64,000 nucleotides of DNA from JBGSKV01 sp041740975 (GTDB lineage: Bacteria > Bdellovibrionota_B > Oligoflexia > Oligoflexales > JALZUQ01), in the NCBI GenBank assembly GCA_041740975.1, contig JBGSKV010000117.1:62001-126000 (forward strand). Reading direction: 5' to 3'. Shown here in pieces: positions 35,490 to 43,451 of the stretch. The notes under the pieces were generated by a model. That model saw nothing but the letters and a program-made list of their open reading frames with translations. It was not told where the DNA came from and made no database searches. The number at the start of each line of letters is the position of its first letter. Within the stretch, counting starts at the first letter, position 1. The position numbers and the translations under genes are program-made.

Positions 35490-36575
35490 ATGTCAATGAA
35501 AGTGATGATTGTGGCCATACTTGGCTTGTCTGTTCCTGCAAGTGCGGGACCTTTCGAGCGTTGTCGAGCAATGCTTCAGACGCTTGAAGACAACTTTATG
35601 CTTAAGGGTGACCAGAGAGCCGAAATTGCCAAACTCATAGCTGCGAAGTCTTCCAAAGATATTGATCAAACTCTAGAACTCTTGAAAAGACTGCCGCCTC
35701 GTGGATTATCGGCAGACGTATTGGATTATTTCCGATCAAGTTCACCCGAGGAGGTCTTATTTGTTCTGCGACGCTTAGTCACGGAAGATATTGATGCATA
35801 TTTTTTGAAACGTGATGGCTGGAATAACATGAGCGCTCGTGACCGAGTGTTCTTTAACGTTCTCGTAAATGCAAAATGGCGCAGTTTCTTATCAGAGAAT
35901 AGGCTGAAGTATACTTCGATCATCGCAAACTCATTGAAAGTTTCGACCTACTTCGAGTTGCTTTACAAAAACAAAGACCGAAAGATTGCCAACACGAACC
36001 TTGAGACTTTTCTTTTGGACTTGTCAGGAAACTATAAGAAATTATATCGATTTGCTGAAATTAGCCTTTATTTTGATGGCCTGGCCAATATGCAAGGTGA
36101 AATTCGTAGGCGGGTTCGGGATCTTCGTGCTCTGGAGGGAGGCTCTTCGGGGTTGCAGCGTATCCATGCTCGACGTGATCGCGTGACCCTGGAAACCTAT
36201 TTAAGACTTACAGAAGAAAATGGAGCCCGCTGGCGAACCGAAGGACGTCAAGTCCTTGAAAAGCAGTGGGACCTAAGCAGGCAGAGATTTTTGACCGGGA
36301 TGTTTCCAAAGTCTCCGTTCCTTGCTAACGTGGACCGGGTCGAATATTTGGTGGCTAGCATGGCCCTTCCTATCTTGCTACACTTGTTGTCAAATCAATC
36401 AATGGAGTGGCTGAACCCTCCAACGGAAGTGATTTTTGATGAAGAGTTTGGATTTGATAAAAACGAAGACAATCAAGAATTGGCGGAAAATGACAAGCGG
36501 TTTATTCGTGAGCAGCTACAGCTTGGTAGAAGTTTAGAAGAGATTTTAGCAGAGATTAAGAAATCAAAGAAATAG
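35490..36575 (+). CDS. Exported protein of unknown function, cotranscribed with the AAA+ lipoprotein
   Basis: 361 residues with a signal peptide (KVMIVAILGLSVPASA/GPF). Starts 10 bp after the AAA+ gene; a second ATG two codons in (35496) is equally possible. The mature protein is helical and rich in Arg and Leu, with one hydrophobic stretch (VASMALPILLHLLS) near 300 and an acidic/basic tail ending EEILAEIKKSKK. No recognised domain. The tight spacing suggests it works with the AAA+ lipoprotein. Confidence 0.7.
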   Translation: MSMKVMIVAILGLSVPASAGPFERCRAMLQTLEDNFMLKGDQRAEIAKLIAAKSSKDIDQTLELLKRLPPRGLSADVLDYFRSSSPEEVLFVLRRLVTEDIDAYFLKRDGWNNMSARDRVFFNVLVNAKWRSFLSENRLKYTSIIANSLKVSTYFELLYKNKDRKIANTNLETFLLDLSGNYKKLYRFAEISLYFDGLANMQGEIRRRVRDLRALEGGSSGLQRIHARRDRVTLETYLRLTEENGARWRTEGRQVLEKQWDLSRQRFLTGMFPKSPFLANVDRVEYLVASMALPILLHLLSNQSMEWLNPPTEVIFDEEFGFDKNEDNQELAENDKRFIREQLQLGRSLEEILAEIKKSKK

Positions 36576-36592
36576 CGAAGGAGGAGTAATTT

Positions 36593-37603
36593 ATGAGACT
36601 TGGTAAAATAAGCACGGTATTGTTGGTGGCGACGTTGGGATGGAGCTGTACCAAGAATCAAACTAGCCAAACTTCTGATGGAGCGGCGACTCAGTTATTC
36701 AAGTTAGAAGGTAAAACTTATACGAAGGATGATTTGCCGGCAAATATACAAAACGAAATTTTTGAACAAGAAAAACAACATAAAAATAGAATTGACGCGA
36801 TTGTGAATCGATTTATCATCGATAAATATGTTGAAGTCATGGCGAAGAAAGAGGGTAAAACTCCCGAGGAACTACAACAATCACTACTCCAAACTGCAGA
36901 GCCAAGTGAGAAAGATCTTAAGGCTTTCTATGAAGCGAACAAAGCCCGCATTCCCTATCCTTATGACAAAGTCAAAGAGCAACTTAAAAGTTACATGGGA
37001 CAAGAGTCAAACTTCAAAAAGCAGAACGATCTCGTAGAAAAGGCGAAAGATTACTTCAAATACGAATCACTTTTGACTTTGGGAAAGATGAAGCCAGTAT
37101 CCATTGAAACGGGTCCTTATCCTACTAAAGGCAATCAAAAAGCTGACATCACTGTTGTGGAGTTTGCCGACTATCAGTGTCCACACTGTGCTCATTTCCA
37201 CCAAGAGTTAAAAGCCATGTTTCCGAAGTATGAAAGCAAAATGAAGTTTGTTTTTATTGATTTTCCAGTTAATCGTTCCGGAATTTCTACCAAAGTTTCT
37301 GAGGGTGGTTATTGTGCAAAAGAACAAGGTAAATACTGGGAATACCATGATTTAGCCTTCGAGAACTCGGCAACTTTAACCATGAATTCGCCAACTGAGC
37401 TTGCAGCGCAATTAAAGCTTGATGCGGCAAAATTCAAAGCTTGTTTAGATTCTAAAGCGCCTAAAGATTATGTTGCGGCAGCAAAAAAAGAAGGTGAAAA
37501 AGCAGGAGTTTCTGGAACGCCTTCTATATTTATAAACGGTGTAAAAGTCGAAGGTGGCGAGCACGGATTTGAGGCGGCCATTAAAGAAGCGACCGGAACG
37601 TAA
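36593..37603 (+). CDS. DsbA-like thiol-disulfide lipoprotein with a SurA-like N-terminal region
   Basis: 336 residues. Lipoprotein (lipobox GWSC, about residue 19), with GGAGGAG before the ATG. Residues 40-150 resemble the helical part of peptidyl-prolyl isomerase chaperones (FYEANKARIPYPYDKVKEQLKSY). Residues 165-336 form a DsbA/thioredoxin domain with the redox motif CPHC (FADYQCPHCAHFH) and cis-Pro loop GVSGTPSIFING. It should oxidise or shuffle disulfides in exported proteins. It lies 17 bp after the unknown gene, so the three appear to be one operon. Confidence 0.88.
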   Translation: MRLGKISTVLLVATLGWSCTKNQTSQTSDGAATQLFKLEGKTYTKDDLPANIQNEIFEQEKQHKNRIDAIVNRFIIDKYVEVMAKKEGKTPEELQQSLLQTAEPSEKDLKAFYEANKARIPYPYDKVKEQLKSYMGQESNFKKQNDLVEKAKDYFKYESLLTLGKMKPVSIETGPYPTKGNQKADITVVEFADYQCPHCAHFHQELKAMFPKYESKMKFVFIDFPVNRSGISTKVSEGGYCAKEQGKYWEYHDLAFENSATLTMNSPTELAAQLKLDAAKFKACLDSKAPKDYVAAAKKEGEKAGVSGTPSIFINGVKVEGGEHGFEAAIKEATGT

Positions 37604-37624
37604 ACGACGCGAAGGATCTCGTCG

Positions 37625-38410
37625 CTAAAGAGAATTGAATTCGATATCTTTCAATTGATAAAACCCAGCGGGTTGTTTGTCTAACCAACCCGCTAGTGTC
37701 AACGCCCCATCCGCAAACAAAGTGCGATTCATAGCACGATGTCCAAATCTCAATTCCTCGTTTTCCGAAATAAACCGAACGTCATGCTCACCAAAAACAC
37801 CGCCACCCCGAATAGAATGAATGCCAAGGCTTTCAGAGGGACGACCGGATTTGTAGTGCGTATGAACCGGAAGTTTTTTGGTTAGAGAATCATTCATAGT
37901 GTTTGCCAAGCTAAGTGCAGTACCGCTAGGAGAGTCGACCTTTTTATTGTGATGCGTTTCCACTATCTCGCAGTCGAAACCAAACTTACGAGCCAAAGGT
38001 GCAACGAGCCGTAAGGCTTCCGCAAGGATGAAAATCCCTATGCTGGTATTCGGTGCCACAAGGACACGAAGTCCAGATGATTTCGCCAGGCTTTTCCACT
38101 TGGTCCATTGCGCATCTGAAATTTGCGTTGTCCCTATCAGGATAGATTTATGAGTCTGTTTTGCGTTTGCCAAAGCATTCATTAACAATTGGTTAGCGTC
38201 AGGCGATGAAAAATCGAAGATGGTATCAATGGATTTCAATGCCTCGCCAAGACTCTTCTCGTCGACCGGGGAGCCGTGCAGCGGCCCACCCTCGAAGTAT
38301 TGAGCCGATCCTCCACTTAAGGTGAAAACTCGGTGATCTTGAAGTTGTTCGGAAAGTTTTTGTCCAACCCGACCGCTAATTCCATGAATCCAAACGTGGG
38401 AACGCTTCAT
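37625..38410 (-). CDS. dapB: 4-hydroxy-tetrahydrodipicolinate reductase
   Basis: Lysine/diaminopimelate pathway enzyme, NAD(P)H-dependent, cytosolic. 261 residues, normal length. N-terminal nucleotide site HGISGRVGQKL, the FDFSSPDANQ stretch, GTTQISDAQW, and the active-site motif ETHHNKKVDSPSGTAL with the catalytic His and Lys. Its ATG overlaps the stop of the tiny upstream lipoprotein gene by 4 bp (ATGA), implying co-translation. Confidence 0.95.
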   Translation of the reverse strand: MKRSHVWIHGISGRVGQKLSEQLQDHRVFTLSGGSAQYFEGGPLHGSPVDEKSLGEALKSIDTIFDFSSPDANQLLMNALANAKQTHKSILIGTTQISDAQWTKWKSLAKSSGLRVLVAPNTSIGIFILAEALRLVAPLARKFGFDCEIVETHHNKKVDSPSGTALSLANTMNDSLTKKLPVHTHYKSGRPSESLGIHSIRGGGVFGEHDVRFISENEELRFGHRAMNRTLFADGALTLAGWLDKQPAGFYQLKDIEFNSL

Positions 38411-38547
38411 TTCTTAGGACGTTCCTTTGCTGCTTTGAAAGGAATAGCGGGCCGATAGTCCAGTTCATTGCTCTGAGGCAGCGTTTTGAGGCCGCAAGCA
38501 GTGGACAAGACGGCGAGTATCACAATGTTTAAGAAGAGTGCATTCAC
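38407..38547 (-). CDS. lptM: Small LptM-like lipoprotein
   Basis: 46 residues from a GTG at 38547, about 10 nt after GAGGGG. A hydrophobic run (ALFLNIVILAVL) ends in a lipobox STAC, and the mature protein begins CGLKTLPQSNE with a short Pro-rich, basic tail. CGLKGPLY-type small lipoproteins (LptM, formerly YifL, family PF13627) sit beside dapF/lysA in many proteobacteria; here one is fused in translation to dapB. LptM helps the LptD outer-membrane assembly. The family call rests only on the CGLK-P start and the lysine-pathway neighbour. Confidence 0.6.
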   Translation of the reverse strand: MNALFLNIVILAVLSTACGLKTLPQSNELDYRPAIPFKAAKERPKK

Positions 38548-38561
38548 GAAACTGAGACCCC

Positions 38562-40067
38562 TCAGAATTCAAAGGTCAAATAAGACTGAATCAAATATCG
38601 GTTCACTTTATCTTCGCCTGGCATTCCGCGCCATGCGTCGCCTCCAACAGCGAATGCGCCATTGAGGCCTAATTTCGCGTGTCTGTTGATGGCATATTCA
38701 TATTTCAGGTCAAGTTCATAACCAAGGTCTTTTCCACCGTAGCCAATAGTTCTGGTGGTAACAGCGGATTTTAGGTTTGCTGGCATGCCTTCATTGAGAA
38801 ATGCGGTAAGGATTTTGGCTTCGAAATTGCCCCAGCTCGTATTTTCGAAGCGGTAACCGAGGCCAAAAATCTTTGCGTTCATAACATAATCGGGATTATA
38901 AACTCCGTCGATGGCCAAGCCGTCGACTTCTTCTGGCTCGTCAAAAAGAATGAGTGCTGGTTTGAAATTCCGGTGAAAATTAAACGCTTTCGCGTCTGTA
39001 GGGCGTTTTGTCGTATCTTTCTCATAACCGTCGGCATCACCTGGGGCATAAGCATAATCAGCAAAGAGTACATGACGACTAAAATTACCTTCGTGAAATT
39101 CTTCGGGACCTTTGAGTTCTCCACTGCGATTAAACTCATACTCGAGCTTACCTGCTGCAGCAATCCCACCCATATTGTTCTTCTTCAATTGGCCGCCACT
39201 GGTGAGTGGAGCGTATCCGCCGAGGCGTTTCATAAGTGGGTTTTCAGAATCACCGATCCTAAAAATAAATTCATTGTCCCATTTGAATGGACCAACGTTA
39301 AGGTTGGTGTACAAGTCTATGATTTTAAGACTAGTGTCGAAATGATTTTCAGTAATATAAGCAAAATATAGGCCGATTTGCTTGGTTACAGAGGCGCCCT
39401 GGTTAGCTTTCCGATCGTCGTACATAATGCTGAGGAAAAGTTGGTCGAGATCATCTCCGCGGACGGTCGCGCCTCGGCGAGTCACTTTAGTGAGGGGCGA
39501 GGTCGCCAGATTGGATTCTTGAAGTTTATCGAAGCCGAACGAAAACCCCAAAGTCTGAAACTTTTGAATGTTAACATCACAACTGACACCATCAAATATG
39601 GATTGGTCCGTTTCGAAAGGATCCGTACCTGAGTCTAGGAAAATCCCCATACCCCAATCACGTCCCCGGCGACCGGCTTCTAAAATGCAGTAATCAAAGG
39701 CGTAGCGAACGTAAACTTTGGTAATCTCAGGAGTAAACGGTCTATATTGTGGAAATAAAGGATCTTGTGTTTCCGTGCCCGCAGCAGTCTCTGCGCCGAT
39801 AGCTTCGTCACCGACATACGCGCGACGCAAATCATCCATTAAGCGCAACTCAAGAAGGACGTTAGCCTTTTCATGCAACCGACCATCCAATGTGAAACGA
39901 AAGCTATGTTCAAAAGCTTGATGACGCTCTGCGTCTTCGTCAAAGGTAGGATCTGGTCGAATTTCACCACGAATCCCGTAATATCCATTCGCATCCAAAA
40001 ACAACGCTGATGCAGGTCCAGCAAATCCAAAACTCATTAGCAAAATAAAGAGCGCCGAAGATCGCAT
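38562..40067 (-). CDS. Outer-membrane beta-barrel protein
   Basis: 501 residues from the ATG at 40067, where a signal peptide begins (SSALFILLMSFGF..ASA/LFL). The sequence alternates polar and hydrophobic residues, with many aromatic-terminated strands (YAFDYCILEAGRRGRDW, KLEYEFNRSG, YELDLKYEYAINRHAKLGLNGAFAVG), and it ends in Phe (LTFEF), the usual beta-barrel assembly signal. Composition and size recall alginate-export or carbohydrate porins of about 18 strands, but no specific name can be supported. Monocistronic on this strand. Confidence 0.75.
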   Translation of the reverse strand: MRSSALFILLMSFGFAGPASALFLDANGYYGIRGEIRPDPTFDEDAERHQAFEHSFRFTLDGRLHEKANVLLELRLMDDLRRAYVGDEAIGAETAAGTETQDPLFPQYRPFTPEITKVYVRYAFDYCILEAGRRGRDWGMGIFLDSGTDPFETDQSIFDGVSCDVNIQKFQTLGFSFGFDKLQESNLATSPLTKVTRRGATVRGDDLDQLFLSIMYDDRKANQGASVTKQIGLYFAYITENHFDTSLKIIDLYTNLNVGPFKWDNEFIFRIGDSENPLMKRLGGYAPLTSGGQLKKNNMGGIAAAGKLEYEFNRSGELKGPEEFHEGNFSRHVLFADYAYAPGDADGYEKDTTKRPTDAKAFNFHRNFKPALILFDEPEEVDGLAIDGVYNPDYVMNAKIFGLGYRFENTSWGNFEAKILTAFLNEGMPANLKSAVTTRTIGYGGKDLGYELDLKYEYAINRHAKLGLNGAFAVGGDAWRGMPGEDKVNRYLIQSYLTFEF

Positions 40068-40102
40068 GTAACTTTCCTTATAATTGACTGGGGTCTTGTG
40101 TC

Positions 40103-40945
40103 TTACTCTGGAAGACCCTGTGTACGGGCAATAGACTCGAGATTGCCTGATTGAAGGCGCCATTGCAAACGCTCTATTTTTTGGCAATTTCCAGTCTGTT
40201 CGTCTACGTGTGCGACGATAGCACACAACCAAGGATCTTGCGTAGCGGGTTCAAAGTTTTTCTTGTCTTTGTGCAGTAAGCGGTTGATGGCGGCGTCTTT
40301 GCGGATTCCGATCACGGAATCGTAGCCCCCGGTCATTCCAACATCAGTCACGAAACCAGTTTGGCTGCCTATTATTCGCTCATCAGCACAGGGAACATGG
40401 GAATGCGTCCCATAAACCATCGACGCTCGACCCAAACAATAATGCCCCATGGCCTGCTTTTCGCTGGTCGCTTCGGCATGGAAATCAACGAATCGAACCT
40501 TCACAGATGGAGGGATGACGTCGAGTATTTTATCGAGATACTGAAATGCTGGGCGATTGTCCGGATGCATGAAGGCATTGCCAAGTAAGTTAATCACCGC
40601 ATAACGACCCTTGTCATTGGGAAGTTCGAGGATTTTGTAACCGACTTCAATATTATCGACATTCCACGCGTTCGCAGGAATGACGAGCCGCTTTGCATCT
40701 TTTGAAAACGAGTACACTTCTTTTTTGTCATGCCAGTGGTTGCCAAGCGTCACGCAATCAATGCCAAGTTTGTCGATAAAAAATTTGTAAACTTTTTCGG
40801 AGATTCCAAAACCTCCGGCCGAGTTTTCACCATTTATAATGACTACGTCTGGTTGATGTCTTTCACGTAACTCAGGAAGGGCTTGCTCCAACGCCATACG
40901 GCCTGGCTTACCCATGATGTCGCCGCAAATGAGCGCACGAATCAC
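40103..40945 (-). CDS. ymdB: YmdB-family metallophosphoesterase
   Basis: 280 residues, metal-dependent phosphodiesterase of the YmdB family (2',3'-cyclic nucleotide hydrolysis in Bacillus). The metal-binding set is present: GDIMGKPGR, INGENSAGGFG, LGNHWHD, DFHAEATSEKQ and GTHSHVPCAD. Its start overlaps the stop of rny by 4 bp (ATGA), the classic rny-ymdB order, and it probably acts with RNase Y in RNA turnover or signalling. Confidence 0.93.
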   Translation of the reverse strand: MIRALICGDIMGKPGRMALEQALPELRERHQPDVVIINGENSAGGFGISEKVYKFFIDKLGIDCVTLGNHWHDKKEVYSFSKDAKRLVIPANAWNVDNIEVGYKILELPNDKGRYAVINLLGNAFMHPDNRPAFQYLDKILDVIPPSVKVRFVDFHAEATSEKQAMGHYCLGRASMVYGTHSHVPCADERIIGSQTGFVTDVGMTGGYDSVIGIRKDAAINRLLHKDKKNFEPATQDPWLCAIVAHVDEQTGNCQKIERLQWRLQSGNLESIARTQGLPE

Positions 40946-42510
40946 TTCGCAAATTCCACGGCTTGACTCTCTCGAACCACAGTTACGCGAACTTGGCCTG
41001 GGAACGTAAGTTCTGCCCTTAGCTTCGCGGCAATATCATTGGAAAGATCACCGACTTCAGAATCACTTATCCCAGTAGGCTGGACTAAAGCGCGAACTTC
41101 GCGTCCAGCTTGCAAAACGAAAGCGTTTTCAATGCCAGGGAAATCTTTGATGAGTTTCTCCATATTATCGAGGCGCTGAATGTAACCTTCGAGAAGTTCT
41201 TTTCGCGCTCCCGGACGATTCGTGGATAGTAAATTTGCGGCGTGGACAACAACTGCATAGGGAGAGCCGTGTGTTAAATCATCAGCGTGATGCAAGCGAA
41301 TGGCTTGTACGACATCAGTGTGTTCGCCGTATTTTTCACAAAGATTAGCGCCTATGTCAGAATGATGACCTTCCGTTTCTTGATCCACAGCTTTGCCGAT
41401 ATCATGAAGGAGACCAGCGCGTTTTGCGCGTTTTATATTGATTCCCATTTCGGCTGCCATAATTTGACAAATGTTGGCGACCTCCATGCTGTGTTGCAGC
41501 ACGGATTGCTGACCACAGGTTCGGTAACGCAAACGACCCAAATACTTGATGAGGTCCGGATGTAAATCCGTAATACCAACGTCGAATGCGGCTTGCTCGC
41601 CTTGGTCGGACATGATGGTGTCGAATTCTTCGACGACTCGTTTCGCGGTTTCTTCAATTCGGGCGGGATGAATTCGTCCGTCCGCAATCAAACGTTCCAA
41701 AGTTATTTTAGCTACTTCTCTACGGATAGGATTAAAGCAGGAAACGATAACAGCTTCGGGTGTATCATCAATTATAAGATCAACACCTGTAGCTTGTTCA
41801 ATAGCTCGAATGTTTCGACCTTCTCGCCCGATGATTCGACCCTTCATTTCGTCAGAAGGAATGCTCACCACAGTAACAGTTGAATCATTGACATATTCGC
41901 CTGTAAGACGTTGAACAGCAGAACTCAAAATCGCTCTACTGCGCTGGTCTGCTTCGCGCTTTGTATCTTCTTCAATTTGTCGAATTTTTTCAGCCGCGAC
42001 TTTGCGAGCTTCAGATTCCATCGATTTAATAAGTTCATGCTTCGCGTCTTCCGGAGTCATGCCAGATATTTTTTGCAAAGTTTGGCGGGCTTGCTCAAGA
42101 GTGCCTTCACACTCGACGTTTAAGTGCTTAAAACGCTGTTCTTCCTTGCGAAGATTTTCATTGAGTTCTTCAAGTTTTTTCTCTCGATCGTCGAGAATCA
42201 CTAGCTTTTTATCAAGAGACTGCTCGCGCTGACGAATTTTATTTTCTAACTTGGCAACCTCTTGGCGGCGTACTTTGGCTTCATCTTCGAAAAGCTGGCG
42301 ACGTTTCCGGCCTTCTTCTTTAACTTCACGTTTAGAATTTTGAATGAGGCGCTCAGCGTTAGCGCGGGCTTCCGCCAAAACTTTTTGCGCATCCGCTTCC
42401 GCTTGAGCGATCGTTTGTCTTAATCTTTTTTTATGTGCGGCAAAGCCTAAAAGGGCAAATAAAAGAAATGCCGCTACAACGAGTAGTAGCGTCGCAACTA
42501 TATTTTCCAA
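40942..42510 (-). CDS. rny: Ribonuclease Y
   Basis: Endoribonuclease that starts mRNA decay, membrane-anchored. 522 residues, full length. N-terminal membrane helix (ATLLLVVAAFLLFALLGF), a long coiled coil (30-210), a KH domain with GRIIGREGRNIRAIE, and an HD domain with LLHDIGKAVDQE and HHSDIG. Start is a TTG at 42510 with GGAG about 10 nt upstream, giving the conserved anchor. Followed at once by ymdB. Confidence 0.96.
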   Translation of the reverse strand: MENIVATLLLVVAAFLLFALLGFAAHKKRLRQTIAQAEADAQKVLAEARANAERLIQNSKREVKEEGRKRRQLFEDEAKVRRQEVAKLENKIRQREQSLDKKLVILDDREKKLEELNENLRKEEQRFKHLNVECEGTLEQARQTLQKISGMTPEDAKHELIKSMESEARKVAAEKIRQIEEDTKREADQRSRAILSSAVQRLTGEYVNDSTVTVVSIPSDEMKGRIIGREGRNIRAIEQATGVDLIIDDTPEAVIVSCFNPIRREVAKITLERLIADGRIHPARIEETAKRVVEEFDTIMSDQGEQAAFDVGITDLHPDLIKYLGRLRYRTCGQQSVLQHSMEVANICQIMAAEMGINIKRAKRAGLLHDIGKAVDQETEGHHSDIGANLCEKYGEHTDVVQAIRLHHADDLTHGSPYAVVVHAANLLSTNRPGARKELLEGYIQRLDNMEKLIKDFPGIENAFVLQAGREVRALVQPTGISDSEVGDLSNDIAAKLRAELTFPGQVRVTVVRESQAVEFAK

Positions 42511-42652
42511 AATTTTCTATCTCCGTATAAATGGGGTCGACCCTCAATATTGGTACGTCTGACGATAAATTGTTAAAAGCTCAACAAGAACCAACAATTA
42601 TAGCAGGACTTGTCAGGAGTTAAAAGACGAAGGCGGGGGTAATGCCAAAAAG

Positions 42653-42684
42653 AAAAAAAAGACGCGCCACCGAAGTGGAGCGTC
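42653..42684 (-). terminator. UUCG-capped terminator after pal
   Basis: On the minus strand a 10-bp stem with one mismatch (GACGC-CCAC / GTGG-GCGTC, 42661-42684) is closed by the stable TTCG tetraloop and followed by eight T (42653-42660). Ends the pal transcript. Confidence 0.92.
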
Positions 42685-42711
42685 ATCGCTTAAATCAAAT
42701 ATTTGATTGTT

Positions 42712-43233
42712 TTATTGGGAGGTTACTACGAATTCAGCGCGACGGTTCCGTACCCATGACTCTTCACCATGTCCGTCAACAACAGGTTTTTCTTCCCCGT
42801 AGCTGATAGTTTGTACACGACCAGTATCGAGGCCCAAATTCGTGAGATATTCTTGTACAGCGTGGGCACGGCGTAATCCGAGAGCCAAATTGTATTCGTT
42901 AGATCCGCGCTCATCACAGTGGCCTTCAACTTGCACAACCGCGTTTTTGTTCGCTTGCAGGTATTCGGCAAGTTTATTGAGACGTTCTTGAGCCTTTGAG
43001 CTTAACGAATAGTCATCGAAGCCAAAGTAAATGGTTTCTGGAGTGTATCCGGAGCCTGATCCAGCACCACCAGCACTATCTGCCAATCCGCCAGCACCAG
43101 CACCACTTCCATCCAATGCATCCCCGCCGTCTAGCGATGGAGGCGCTACGGGCTCAACGGGTTCAGGGTTATTGCTGCAGCTTGATAAAATCAAAATGGC
43201 TGCAATGAAACCTAACTTCACATGCATAAACAT
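42712..43233 (-). CDS. pal: Peptidoglycan-associated lipoprotein
   Basis: 173 residues. Lipoprotein (lipobox LSSC, residue 19) followed by a Gly/Ala/Ser/Asp-rich linker and an OmpA-type peptidoglycan-binding domain: IYFGFDDYSL, VEGHCDERGSNEYNLALGLRRAHAV and the final RNRRAEFV. It ties the outer membrane to the murein within the Tol-Pal system. GGGAGG lies 8 nt before the ATG at 43233. No tol genes are nearby. Monocistronic, with a strong terminator. Confidence 0.95.
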   Translation of the reverse strand: MFMHVKLGFIAAILILSSCSNNPEPVEPVAPPSLDGGDALDGSGAGAGGLADSAGGAGSGSGYTPETIYFGFDDYSLSSKAQERLNKLAEYLQANKNAVVQVEGHCDERGSNEYNLALGLRRAHAVQEYLTNLGLDTGRVQTISYGEEKPVVDGHGEESWVRNRRAEFVVTSQ

Positions 43234-43451
43234 GGTTCTAGCCTCCCTAAATTCAGAACTTCTATTTCATGTTTTCATATTATGCTGATCCTGACAAGCA
43301 GATAAGCAGGTCTATTCATTAAAAAGATCCAAACTTTTTAGCGGGAAGCAGAATTTTAAATTTAGTTTTTTCAGTTAATGAATTGCCCAACATTGGATGA
43401 CAATGCCAATGCCTCTCGAGATTCTTCACTTCAAGTACAGAATGAAGATCT

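Noticed and set aside
37605..37624. Terminator between the DsbA-like gene and dapB
   Set aside because: CGACG/CGTCG forms only a 5-bp stem with a 10-nt loop and no T run, so it is too weak to call.
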